Source: Arenibacter sp. F26102
GTDB taxonomy: Bacteria; Bacteroidota; Bacteroidia; Flavobacteriales; Flavobacteriaceae
NCBI RefSeq assembly: GCF_023015865.1
Contig: NZ_JALKBC010000003.1
Location: 372,001-436,000 of the forward strand
DNA length: 64,000 nt
Direction of reading: 5' to 3'
In this document: piece by piece, positions 9,045 through 17,112 of the stretch
Layout: every line of letters starts with the position of its first letter
Position numbering within the stretch: the stretch's first letter is position 1
Notes under the pieces: generated by a model
Database searches by the model: none
Told to the model about the DNA's origin: nothing
What the model saw: the letters and a program-made list of their open reading frames with translations, nothing else
Translations under genes and position numbers: made by a program

Positions 9045-11354
9045 ATGACAAGACTAGTAACATTAATGTGCTTTTTGTTTCTTATCGGTGCTTGTGGGGG
9101 TAAATCCAATGTTAATACTAAAACAGTAAGCACTCCTGAAGAACTTGAAGTAGCTATAAAAAATGTACAAGCTGGTGATGACATTGTGTTGGCGAATGGT
9201 ATATGGAAGGATGTCCAAATTAAATTTTTAGGCGAAGGCACAGAAGACAAGCCAATTACAATTAAGGCTGAAACACCTGGAAAAGTTTTTATTGAAGGCG
9301 TATCCGATTTAAAATTTGGAGGAAAGTATTTAGTAGTCGATGGTCTACACTTTAGAAATGGTCATTCTCCAAGTGATGCAGTAGTAGAATTTAGGGTGGA
9401 CGAAAATACAATAGGCAATCACTGCACCATTACCAATTGCGTTATTGAGGATTTTAATAAAATGCATCGCGATGACACAGATCTCTGGGTTCTATTCTGG
9501 GGAAGACACAATACTCTGAGCAACAATTACATTGCCGGAAAAACAAATCGTGGACCAACGATTAGGGTAGACTTGGAAGGCAATGAGAGCATAAATAATT
9601 ACCATAAAATAATTAATAACCATTTTGGGCCAAGACCCCCTAAGGGAGGTGCCAGTGGCGAGACCATTCAAATTGGCAACAGTTTTTCTTCTATGTCCCC
9701 AAGTTTTACAATGGTTGCCAATAATTTATTTGAAGAGTGCAACGGTGAAGTTGAAATTATTTCCAGCAAAACCAACTTCAATGAGTTCAGAAATAATGTC
9801 TTTTATAAAAGCGAAGGTTCTTTGGTAACAAGACATGGCAATTACTGCACTATTGATGGCAATTACTTCATTGGCGATGGTAAAAACGAAAACGTAGGAG
9901 GTATCAGAATAATCAACACAGGGCATTGGGTAACCAACAATTACTTCTATAATATAAAAGGAAAGAATTTTAGAAGTGCCTTGGCCGTGATGAACGGAAT
10001 TCCAAAATCGCCCCTTAATAGATACAATCAGGTTACAGATGTAGTGGTCGCTTATAATACCTACATCAATTGCGATTCCCCCTGGCAATTCGGAGTTGGT
10101 CAAAATTTAAGTCAGGAAGATGTTCTGCCTTCCTCTGAGATTCGCTCTGCCAGACCAATAAGGACCATTATTGCAAACAATGTAATATATAATGAAAAAG
10201 GTGATACTTCACCGATTGTGGAACACGATAAGGCCGATGGTGTTACCTTTAGAAGCAATGCCATCAATAATCATGGTGTCAACATTCAAGCTTATGATGG
10301 ATTGGAGGCCGTAAGTTTTGAGGTTAAAGAAATTGCAGAAAATATCCTTATCCCTTCCTCCAAAATTGCTATTGAACCATACCACGGGTTCGAATTTGAA
10401 AAAATATCCAAAGATTTGGTCGGCAATTCCAGAGCTAAAAACAACTCCATTGGAGCCTTTGCCACTACGGATTTTAAAGACCCGAACATTTTGGACAGGT
10501 CCAAATATGGTCCAAGCTGGTATTCAACTAAAGCTGAAGCTTCTGAACCTAAAACTATAGCTGTAGGCAAAGCAGAAAATCTACAATCAAAAATCAATGA
10601 AGCGAATAATGGGGATATTATTTTGCTGGAAGAAGGAATTTATGAAATCGAGAAATCCTTGATAATCAACAAAAAGTTGACCATTCAATCTTCAGATGAG
10701 TCAAAAGTTGTGCTAAATTATTCAGGAACAGAAAATTCGCCATTATTCGAACTTCACCCTAAAGGATTCTTAAACCTAAAAAATGTAACCTTAAAAGGAA
10801 ATAATTCCCAATATGCATTCGCCAGTTTAAAAGATAATATGTTTACACATTTTGGATTAACAGTTTCCGATTGTGACATCAGCGATTTTAATTATGTATT
10901 AAAAGTCTATAAAGAGTCCTTTGCAGAGCGTATCACCTTTGAAAATACTTCAATATCAAATTGTGAAAATGGTTTGGAACTATCCGAAGAAACCAATGAT
11001 AAAGGAGATTATAACACTGAATATCTCACAATAAACAATTGCAGGTTCAACCATGTAAAAAGCAATGTGATAGATTACTATCGCGGGGGTTATGACGAAT
11101 CTACCATTGGCGGAAATCTGTTGGTCACCAATAGCACCTTCACCCAATGTGGATCAGAAGAAAAAACTGGCATTCTGATTAATTCCCACGGAATTGTAAA
11201 TGTAGATATTTCCAATAATACGTTTAACAACAATCCGGTAAAACTGGTGGCGTTACTTTGGGGAGCCAAAAACAATTCACATTCAGACAATCGGATAAAC
11301 AATTCCGGACAAATCAGGGTTGAGGAGAATTTAGAAATGAAATTAATGTATTAA
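9045..11354 (+). CDS. PL6 alginate lyase, lipoprotein
   Basis: A 769-residue lipoprotein (lipobox LIGAC) of the chondroitinase-B/PL6 family. The N-terminal parallel beta-helix has the catalytic pair Lys242 (ISSKTN) and Arg263 (VTRHGN); their spacing of 21 residues equals that of the characterised PL6 enzymes. The calcium-ligand region is EECNGEVEII. A second beta-helix occupies roughly residues 500-769, as in two-domain PL6 enzymes. The family cleaves poly-mannuronate, poly-MG or poly-G by beta-elimination. It is first in the plus-strand alginate locus and is preceded by a well-formed promoter and operator. Outer-membrane anchoring is expected from the lipobox. The exact block preference cannot be read. 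Confidence 0.92.
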   Translation: MTRLVTLMCFLFLIGACGGKSNVNTKTVSTPEELEVAIKNVQAGDDIVLANGIWKDVQIKFLGEGTEDKPITIKAETPGKVFIEGVSDLKFGGKYLVVDGLHFRNGHSPSDAVVEFRVDENTIGNHCTITNCVIEDFNKMHRDDTDLWVLFWGRHNTLSNNYIAGKTNRGPTIRVDLEGNESINNYHKIINNHFGPRPPKGGASGETIQIGNSFSSMSPSFTMVANNLFEECNGEVEIISSKTNFNEFRNNVFYKSEGSLVTRHGNYCTIDGNYFIGDGKNENVGGIRIINTGHWVTNNYFYNIKGKNFRSALAVMNGIPKSPLNRYNQVTDVVVAYNTYINCDSPWQFGVGQNLSQEDVLPSSEIRSARPIRTIIANNVIYNEKGDTSPIVEHDKADGVTFRSNAINNHGVNIQAYDGLEAVSFEVKEIAENILIPSSKIAIEPYHGFEFEKISKDLVGNSRAKNNSIGAFATTDFKDPNILDRSKYGPSWYSTKAEASEPKTIAVGKAENLQSKINEANNGDIILLEEGIYEIEKSLIINKKLTIQSSDESKVVLNYSGTENSPLFELHPKGFLNLKNVTLKGNNSQYAFASLKDNMFTHFGLTVSDCDISDFNYVLKVYKESFAERITFENTSISNCENGLELSEETNDKGDYNTEYLTINNCRFNHVKSNVIDYYRGGYDESTIGGNLLVTNSTFTQCGSEEKTGILINSHGIVNVDISNNTFNNNPVKLVALLWGAKNNSHSDNRINNSGQIRVEENLEMKLMY

Positions 11355-11357
11355 ACC

Positions 11358-11662
11358 AATCTCCCTATCATTAACGCATCTTGCATGGGTTACATCCAAT
11401 GTTTCTAATTAAAAAGAATTAAACTAAAATTATAACCTAATAAAATACTTGTTAAAGTATCTGAGCCTATGGAAATTGAGTTTTGAACCAAAAATAAAAT
11501 TGAATCCAAACCATAAAAAATTATCTCATCAGTAGCAATGTTCTTAGTCCTTTGTCTTTTCCTAATATTTAACAGCTGCAAGTATATCTGTACGTGACGA
11601 CTCCGTGTCGGATGAAGGCTATTTCACTAAAAATGACTAAATTAAATTAATTAATAAAAAAA
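11358..11662. other. intergenic stretch with a broken lipoprotein start
   Basis: About 305 bases between the PL6 gene and the SDR gene. There is no terminator or operator. Bases 11538-11639 hold the remnant described separately. The 3' half borders a gene pair with different codon usage and is a candidate junction of acquired DNA. Confidence 0.5.
11538..11639 (+). pseudogene. remnant of a lipoprotein gene (5' end only)
   Basis: From the ATG at 11538 the frame gives MFLVLCLFLIFNSCK, a textbook SPII lipoprotein signal with lipobox FNSC, then stops at TGA 11595-11597. A -1 frame change right after the lipobox continues as SISVRDDSVSDEGYFTKND to a TAA at 11637-11639, a composition typical of the region after a lipidation Cys. 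No mature protein follows. I read it as the beginning of a native lipoprotein gene that lost its body when neighbouring DNA was replaced. The identity of the lost gene is unknown. Confidence 0.45.
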
Positions 11663-12433
11663 ATGAAAAACAATAATAAATTAGCTGGCAAAAATGTTCT
11701 CATAACCGCTGGTGCTCAAGGAATTGGAGAATCGATCACCAGACACTTTATCGACAGCGGGGCTAATGTAGCCATCCACTATTTTTCCAGTGCAGATACA
11801 GCCAACCAACTGGTCGAACACGCAGCTGGCAAAGGGCAAAAAGCGCTTGCTATATCTGGTGACTTAACAAAGGAAGCCGATTCAAAGGCAATGGTCGAAA
11901 AAACAATTGAAGCATTTGGTGGCCTAGACATACTGATTAATAACGCGGGGTCACTTGTTGCACGTAAAATGCTAAGTGAAATGGAGGCTGAGTTCTGGCA
12001 CAAGGTTATGGATATTAATCTTACATCCATGATGTTTGTAACACGGGCTGCAGCTCCTTACCTAGCAAAAAATGAGAACAGTAGTATTGTTAATTTGGCA
12101 TCACTGGCTGGGCGTAAAGGTGGGCACCCAGGGTCGTTGGTTTATTCTACCAGCAAAGGTGCTATTTTAACGTTCACGCGGGCGCTGTCCGCAGAATTAG
12201 GACCTCAAGGCATACGCGTCAACGCGGTTGCCCCAGGGCTTATTTTGGGCACTTCATTTCACAACACCCACACATCCAAAGAATCAGCAGCTGCAACAAC
12301 AGCAGGCATTCCGATCCAACGAGCTGGTAATGCAGCCGACGTAGCACGAGCAGTTTTGTATCTGGCGTCCGAATACGATGGCTTTATTACAGGCGCAACA
12401 CTAGACATTAACGGTGGTGTTTACAATATGTAG
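11663..12433 (+). CDS. SDR oxidoreductase, probable DEH reductase (foreign-looking)
   Basis: A 256-residue classical short-chain dehydrogenase. The nucleotide loop is TAGAQGIG (residues 15-22, first Gly replaced by Ala), NNAG is at 93-96 and the catalytic residues are Ser147, Tyr161 and Lys165 (YSTSK). The substrate loop GTSFHNTHT resembles that of the SDR pseudogene at 15.9 kb, so both probably belong to the subfamily reducing 4-deoxy-5-hexoseulose uronate (DEH) to 2-keto-3-deoxygluconate. Seven of eight arginine codons are CGN, against none of nine in the SDR at 24.1 kb, which points to lateral transfer. It is paired with an RbsD/FucU gene 100 bases downstream. There is no GntR operator in front; it may be read from the PL6 promoter or its own. 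Confidence 0.85.
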   Translation: MKNNNKLAGKNVLITAGAQGIGESITRHFIDSGANVAIHYFSSADTANQLVEHAAGKGQKALAISGDLTKEADSKAMVEKTIEAFGGLDILINNAGSLVARKMLSEMEAEFWHKVMDINLTSMMFVTRAAAPYLAKNENSSIVNLASLAGRKGGHPGSLVYSTSKGAILTFTRALSAELGPQGIRVNAVAPGLILGTSFHNTHTSKESAAATTAGIPIQRAGNAADVARAVLYLASEYDGFITGATLDINGGVYNM

Positions 12434-12533
12434 TTCCCTATTGAATCATATATAATTGATTGTTATAAATAAAACACCAAGGTGTTATAAAGCTACTCAT
12501 GTTTTTTAATTCACCTTTTTTAAGGATAATATT

Positions 12534-12968
12534 ATGCTAAAAACACCCGTAATACACCCAACAATTATGGAGGCGCTTGCACGTTCAGGTCATTTTGCAC
12601 AAGTTGTCATTGCTGACGGAAATTTGCCAGTCGGTGCTATGAAGGGCCCTAACTCGACAACCGTACACCTCAACTTTCGTCCAGGACTATTAGATGCTCT
12701 CACAGTACTTGAAGGCATACTGGAAGTCTGCCCTGTTCAAGGTGCGATCGTTATGGAAAAGCCTGCTGAAGCAAATGCAGAAATACATGGTGCCTATAAA
12801 AAATTACTGGGTGAAGTATCGTGGATCGAGATGGAACGATGGGCTTTCTACGACAAAATCAGAGAACCTGCCACCACTTTAATTATTCAAACAGGTGAAC
12901 AGCGACGATTCGCTAATTTGATACTAACTGTCGGTGTCGTAAAAATGGCTGAAGAAAGCGAATTTTAA
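12534..12968 (+). CDS. RbsD/FucU family sugar mutarotase
   Basis: A 144-residue protein of the D-ribose pyranase / L-fucose mutarotase family. His20 and Asp28 (SGHFAQVVIADGNLP) are at the family's catalytic positions, and the C-terminal signature RRFANLILTVGV is intact. These decameric cytoplasmic enzymes speed up anomer or ring-form interconversion. Its start is preceded by AAGGA seven bases before the ATG, a Shine-Dalgarno site that is unusual in this AT-rich flavobacterial sequence. Five of six arginine codons are CGN. Together with the SDR upstream it looks like a two-gene import from a proteobacterium-like donor. A role in equilibrating cyclic and open forms of DEH or another uronate is inference. 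Confidence 0.85.
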   Translation: MLKTPVIHPTIMEALARSGHFAQVVIADGNLPVGAMKGPNSTTVHLNFRPGLLDALTVLEGILEVCPVQGAIVMEKPAEANAEIHGAYKKLLGEVSWIEMERWAFYDKIREPATTLIIQTGEQRRFANLILTVGVVKMAEESEF

Positions 12969-13126
12969 GAAGAAAGTATCTTATTTATAAATTCCTTTTT
13001 AAGTCCCCTAATACAACATTCGCCCTACGTAAAATTAACATTTGCCGAATTACTAATTTCACGGATAGAATATTATTAATTAGGGATAAAATAGGTCGAT
13101 TTAATGTTAAATATTTGGTGGTGCCA

Positions 13127-13134
13127 TAAATTTG
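13127..13134 (+). promoter_or_regulatory. -7 box of the PL7-KdgF operon
   Basis: TAAATTTG matches TAnnTTTG. The nearest TTG (13115) is too close to be a good -33 element. The predicted transcription start (about 13141) lies at the first base of the operator. Confidence 0.5.
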
Positions 13135-13141
13135 TGTATTT

Positions 13142-13166
13142 TTGGTAAACCAATCTGGTAAACCAA
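13142..13166. promoter_or_regulatory. GntR operator, PL7 operon
   Basis: Two 12-bp units, TTGGTAAACCAA and CTGGTAAACCAA, one base apart, the same architecture as the PL6 and susC sites. It sits directly downstream of the -7 box, a position suited to repression. Confidence 0.8.
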
Positions 13167-13333
13167 TTTTACAAATGTACTTTCGCTTGGTTCTTTCGTG
13201 GCTTTCGCTATGGTATAATTGCAGGTAAAACCATTTGTTAGTAGGTTTCGTTTACATAATGAAGAAATTATCCTAACAGTCAAAAAAAAACTTGACTTTA
13301 AACGGTTTTTATAGTTAACATAACCCATATAAT

Positions 13334-15388
13334 ATGAACTTTAAAATATTCCATTCGGCTACCGTACATTATTTTCTCATGATAAGTACATTTTTGCTAA
13401 TTTTTGGTTGTGCCGAGAACAAAAAACAAAAATCTACAGACAATACTGAAAACGCAGCTATAGGTCGTAGTCCAAACGACATCATTCCATTTTTTCAACA
13501 TTGGAATTTGATCCTAGGTGATGGCTCTAATGTAGGCCAGGCTCTTGACTATGAGAACAAGAATTTCTTTTATACTGCGAGTGATGATCATGGGGATTGG
13601 GTCGTATTTAAATCTCCAAATGCTGGAAATACCCATGGCACCTCCAATAATACAAGAACCGAATTGGCCCAATTAAAGAAGTGGTCACCAATGACAGAAG
13701 CTACTATGAAAGCTACCTTAAAGGTAATGAACGTGTCAACTACCGGTGATGCCCGCGTTGCTTCAACGTATTCAGTAGTAGTGGGTCAGATTCACAGCGC
13801 AGATGGGCATGAAAACGAACCACTTAAAATCTTTTATAAAAAATTTCCTGGGCATGAAAAAGGCTCTGTCTTTTGGCATTACGAAATAAATACTGCAGGT
13901 GATGATAATTCCAAAAGGTGGGATTACTCCTATCCTATATGGGGCTATGACTTTTCTGTTGTCGGTACTGATGAAAACACCTATCCACCTGAACCAGTTG
14001 ACGGAATTGCTTTAGGTGAAGAATTCACTTATGAAGTAGTTATTAAGGAAGGTATGATGTATCTAACATTCACGAGTGAAGGCCATGAGACCAAAAAATT
14101 CACAAAAAATCTTATTTCCTCTGAATATGCAAATCGTTCGGACATGCCAGAGCAAACCGAAAAATTATTTGTACCCATAGGGCAGGATGGCCTCGAGCGC
14201 AAAGAAGCGTATACCGGTGAGGGCCTATTTTTCAAATTGGGCACGTACAACCAAACCAACGGAAAAGACCCTAAAATCAATAAAGTCTGGTGTTCTGGTG
14301 CCGAAACCCATGGTGGTGATCTACAAAAACAATATGCCGATGGTAATTACGCTGAGGTATGGTTTAAATCAGCAGATATTACAATCAGCGATGATGCCAT
14401 TTCAAATGCAGGTTATTTCGAAGCAAATGATGGCCTAAGTACCAAAACGGTTTATCCCAATGAGGTGATTCCATTTATGGATAAATTTAAAATATTGCTG
14501 GGTGACGGTAAGGAGGTGGAAGATATCACGCAGTTCGAACACAAAGATTTCTTCTACACTATAATAGACGGTACAAGGCGTTGGGTAGTCTACAAAACTC
14601 CCAATTCTGGTGTCACGTCAAAAAACTCCAGTAATACAAGAACCGAGCTACACGAAAAAAGAGAATGGCTCCCTGAAGAAGGTGGCAAACTAACAGGTAC
14701 CTGCAAGGTAATGCAGGTATCCATTTCTGGCGATGCCAGAGTAGCTGCATCTTATTCCACTGTTGTGGGGCAAATTCACAGTGGTGAAGGACATGAAAAT
14801 GAACCACTTAAAATATTCTACAAGAAGTTTCCTGGTCACACCAAGGGTTCCGTTTTTTGGAATTATGAAATCAATCCAGTAGGTGATGATAATACAGGCC
14901 GGTGGGAACATTCCTATGCCGTTTGGGGGAACGATATGTCCGTCATTGGGAAAGGTAAAAACGACTTTCCTGCTGAGCCTAAAAATGGCATTGAATTAGG
15001 TGAAGAATTTAGTTATGAAGTAAATGTTTATAAAGGAATCATGTATCTAACCTTCAAAAGTGAAAATCACGAAACCAAAACATTTACCAAAAATCTAATT
15101 TCATCAGAATATGTAAAAAAGTCGGACTTCCCAGAACAGATGAAGCTTTTATTCGCCCCCATAGGGCAAGACGCCATTGAACGTGCCACTGCCTATAGTG
15201 GAGAATTGAATTATTTTAAACAAGGCGCATATAACCAGACCAATGGAAAAAGTCCAGAAACCAACATGGTTTGGTTTTCAGGTGCGGAAACCTACGGAGG
15301 CGATATCGCCAAACAATACGAAAACGGATGTTATACGGAAGTATGGTTTAGGGAAGCAACCGTAGGTCAGGGCACACCCCCAAAGTAA
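13334..15388 (+). CDS. PL7 alginate lyase with two catalytic modules, lipoprotein
   Basis: A 684-residue lipoprotein (lipobox LIFGC) made of two PL7 (alginate_lyase2) jelly-roll modules in tandem, about residues 45-345 and 370-680, offset by about 328 residues. Module 1 has the three PL7 motifs RTEL (about 106), QIH (about 151) and FKLGTYNQ (about 300). Module 2 has RTEL (about 434), QIH (about 479) and YFKQGAYNQ (about 628). Both keep all catalytic residues, and the block GHENEPLKIFYKKFPGH is identical in both, showing internal duplication. The Q-I-H form is usually linked to activity on poly-G or mixed blocks. The gene opens the PL7-KdgF-SDR unit behind a GntR operator. Confidence 0.92.
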   Translation: MNFKIFHSATVHYFLMISTFLLIFGCAENKKQKSTDNTENAAIGRSPNDIIPFFQHWNLILGDGSNVGQALDYENKNFFYTASDDHGDWVVFKSPNAGNTHGTSNNTRTELAQLKKWSPMTEATMKATLKVMNVSTTGDARVASTYSVVVGQIHSADGHENEPLKIFYKKFPGHEKGSVFWHYEINTAGDDNSKRWDYSYPIWGYDFSVVGTDENTYPPEPVDGIALGEEFTYEVVIKEGMMYLTFTSEGHETKKFTKNLISSEYANRSDMPEQTEKLFVPIGQDGLERKEAYTGEGLFFKLGTYNQTNGKDPKINKVWCSGAETHGGDLQKQYADGNYAEVWFKSADITISDDAISNAGYFEANDGLSTKTVYPNEVIPFMDKFKILLGDGKEVEDITQFEHKDFFYTIIDGTRRWVVYKTPNSGVTSKNSSNTRTELHEKREWLPEEGGKLTGTCKVMQVSISGDARVAASYSTVVGQIHSGEGHENEPLKIFYKKFPGHTKGSVFWNYEINPVGDDNTGRWEHSYAVWGNDMSVIGKGKNDFPAEPKNGIELGEEFSYEVNVYKGIMYLTFKSENHETKTFTKNLISSEYVKKSDFPEQMKLLFAPIGQDAIERATAYSGELNYFKQGAYNQTNGKSPETNMVWFSGAETYGGDIAKQYENGCYTEVWFREATVGQGTPPK

Positions 15389-15462
15389 ATCGATTTGATT
15401 CATATAAAAGAGTTGACCGTTATTAAAAAAAGAGTAAAGACTAATTAAAATCAAAAAAAAAA

Positions 15463-15840
15463 ATGCAACGATTTAGTGAAAAGTACATCACCTCAAAAGA
15501 AATGGAATGGGAAGAACTTGGAGGAGGAGTATCAAGACAGTTTTTAGGGTACGATAACCAAATTATGATGGTAAAAGTGAAGTTTGAAAAAGGAGCATTA
15601 GGTTCCCCACATAAACATTTTCATACACAAGCTACCTATTGTGCTTCAGGAAAATTTGAATTTGAAATTAATGGAGAAAAGAAAATTGTAGAAGCAGGAG
15701 ATGGAGTTTATATTGAACCTAATCTATTGCATAGTGCAGTTTGTTTGGAAGAAGGGATACTAATTGACACATTTAGTCCTGTAAGGGAGGATTTCTTAAG
15801 CGGTGGTGAGGTATCTTATTTTGGAGATAAGAAGTCATAA
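15463..15840 (+). CDS. kdgF: KdgF-type cupin, unsaturated uronate linearising enzyme
   Basis: A 125-residue single-domain cupin. The metal ligands His50, His52, Gln56 and His90 (SPHKHFHTQATY ... LLHSAV) have the spacing seen in KdgF, and the late Arg in SPVRED is conserved there too. KdgF turns 4,5-unsaturated monouronates released from pectin or alginate into the linear ketonised form (DKI/DEH), feeding SDR reduction. It lacks a signal peptide, so it acts in the cytoplasm. It lies 74 bases behind the PL7 lyase and directly before an SDR pseudogene, which fits an oligomer-to-KDG operon. Confidence 0.88.
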   Translation: MQRFSEKYITSKEMEWEELGGGVSRQFLGYDNQIMMVKVKFEKGALGSPHKHFHTQATYCASGKFEFEINGEKKIVEAGDGVYIEPNLLHSAVCLEEGILIDTFSPVREDFLSGGEVSYFGDKKS

Positions 15841-15841
15841 T

Positions 15842-15871
15842 AAAAAAGCCGCCCTTTTCGGGAAGACTTTA
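15842..15871 (+). terminator. imperfect hairpin after kdgF
   Basis: AAAAAGCCGCCC, a TTTT loop and CGGGAAGACTTT form a mismatched stem just after the kdgF stop. It is weak as a terminator because the tail has few Ts. Transcription may stop or partly read into the pseudogene. Confidence 0.35.
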
Positions 15872-15888
15872 TGTTATAAACAGCACAT

Positions 15889-16641
15889 ATGAATTTTAAA
15901 GGAAAAACAGACATTGCTACTGCTGGAACCAGGGATACAGGAAAGGCCATTTCCATAAAATTGGAATAGGAAGGCGCCAAGGTTGTAGTAAAATACAACA
16001 GTAAGGAGGCAAATGCCAAATAAACACTGAACACAATTAAATCGGCCGGTGGCGAAGCCATAATTGTCAAGGCGGATGTGACCAAGAAAGCTGAAGTTGA
16101 TAGACTGATAAAGGAAACAATTAGCAACTATGGAGAAACTATAGACGTTTTGGTAAACAACGCCGGTGGCCTAGTGACCAGTAAGACATTAGCTGAGATG
16201 GACGCAGCCTTTTTTGACAAGGTGATAAAATTAAATCTTAATACTACCTTTCTTGTAACACAAGCAGTGCTGCCCCATATGAAATCTGGGGCCTCTATAG
16301 TAAATATAGCCTCCCAGGCGGGCAGGGATGGTGGCGGCGGCGGATTCATTGCTTATGCTACATCAAAAGGAGCCATTATGGCCTTCACCAGAGGTTTGGC
16401 CAAAGAGGTAGGCCCTAGGAACATACGGGTAAATGCCCTTTGCCCTGGAATGTTCGCCACCACCTTTCACGATACGTTCACTACAGATGAGGTACAGGAG
16501 AAAGTAGCGGGAATTACCCCACTACGTCGAGAAGGCTCAGCATAAGAAATTGCAAATGCAGTGGCTTGCCTGGCTTCATCAGAAACATCATTTATTACAG
16601 GTGCAAACATCGATATTAATGGCGGACTTGTCTTTTCATAA
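15889..16641 (+). pseudogene. SDR (DEH-reductase-type) pseudogene with three stops
   Basis: A full-length SDR frame of 251 codons interrupted by TAG at 15967, TAA at 16021 and TAA at 16543, with no frameshift. The core is well kept: NNAG, the Ser in NIASQAG, Tyr and Lys in YATSK, the loop FATTFHDTFT and the end TGANIDINGGLVFS. The N-terminal glycine motif has decayed to TAGTRDTG. All three stops fall where glutamine would suit the family (LE-stop-EGAK, NAK-stop-TLN, GSA-stop-EIA), each one C-to-T change from CAR. It follows KdgF, as an ancestral DEH reductase would. Its role is presumably taken by the SDRs at 11.7 or 24.1 kb. Confidence 0.85.
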
Positions 16642-16748
16642 AATTGCTTCAATGCGAAATTGATAATATCTTTACCTTTAAATTATCACCTCCAAAAATT
16701 TAACAAACAAAAATTGCAATTAAATTTTTAATTAACAATTAAATAACA

Positions 16749-16756
16749 TATATTTG
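16749..16756 (+). promoter_or_regulatory. -7 box upstream of susC
   Basis: TATATTTG, identical in sequence and in position relative to the operator to the PL6 promoter. There is no TTG 19 bases upstream, so the -33 element is poor. Confidence 0.55.
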
Positions 16757-16791
16757 GTAAACCAAACTGGTTAACCAATTTGGTTTACCAA
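16754..16791. promoter_or_regulatory. triple GntR operator, susCD
   Basis: Three 12-bp units on a 13-bp period: TTGGTAAACCAA, CTGGTTAACCAA and TTGGTTTACCAA. The first two plus flanks are identical to the PL6 site over 36 bases. The third unit is the exact reverse complement of the first. A third unit would allow an extra dimer and tighter control of the importer. Confidence 0.82.
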
Positions 16792-16862
16792 AGGAAACTA
16801 AAAACTTTAAGAACCATGTTAAGAGAAAAACACTTAAAAATAAACCTTAGGATTTGACAAAA

Positions 16863-16890
16863 AAAAGGACGGGTGCACACCCATCCTTTT
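16863..16890 (+). terminator. hairpin in the susC leader
   Basis: AAAAGGA and TCCTTTT enclose GGGTG/CACCC with a single C-A mismatch and a two-base loop. A short T run is inside the 3' arm. It resembles an intrinsic terminator but lies between the operator-linked promoter and susC, so it could terminate upstream readthrough or act as an attenuator or stability element. Confidence 0.55.
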
Positions 16891-17112
16891 GTAAAAAATT
16901 TACTTCATTCTGAAGGGAAGTAATAACCTAGACATGTAATAATTTATTATAACACGCCTACTACAAAGATAAAAAATACATTGACTTGTATACAGATTGC
17001 GTGAATTAGTAAATAGTGGGAAAAATGTGAATGCACAAACACATTTAAAATCTGATCTCAATTGTGGAAATTGAAATCTAAAATTGACAATTCTAACTCA
17101 ATACAAACACCA

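Larger units (their letters stand above)
12969..13333. other. intergenic region carrying PL7 promoter and operator
   Basis: A 365-base AT-rich stretch. It contains the -7 box at 13127 and the operator at 13142, described separately, leaving a leader of roughly 190 bases before the PL7 start. No terminator hairpin is visible behind the FucU gene. Confidence 0.5.
16642..17112. other. susC leader and control region
   Basis: 470 bases holding a -7 box and triple operator near 16.75 kb, a hairpin at 16863 and then about 220 AT-rich bases before susC. If transcription begins at the operator-associated box, the susC mRNA has a leader of about 350 bases. I see no known riboswitch fold in it. Confidence 0.5.

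Noticed and set aside
11118-11128. TTGGTCACCAA inside the PL6 gene, similar to the GntR unit
   Set aside because: It is one base shorter than the unit, single and inside coding sequence; probably chance.
15889-16641. Stop codons read as recoded glutamine
   Set aside because: All other genes here use TAA and TAG as normal ends, and the cofactor motif of this gene is decayed too; pseudogene is simpler.
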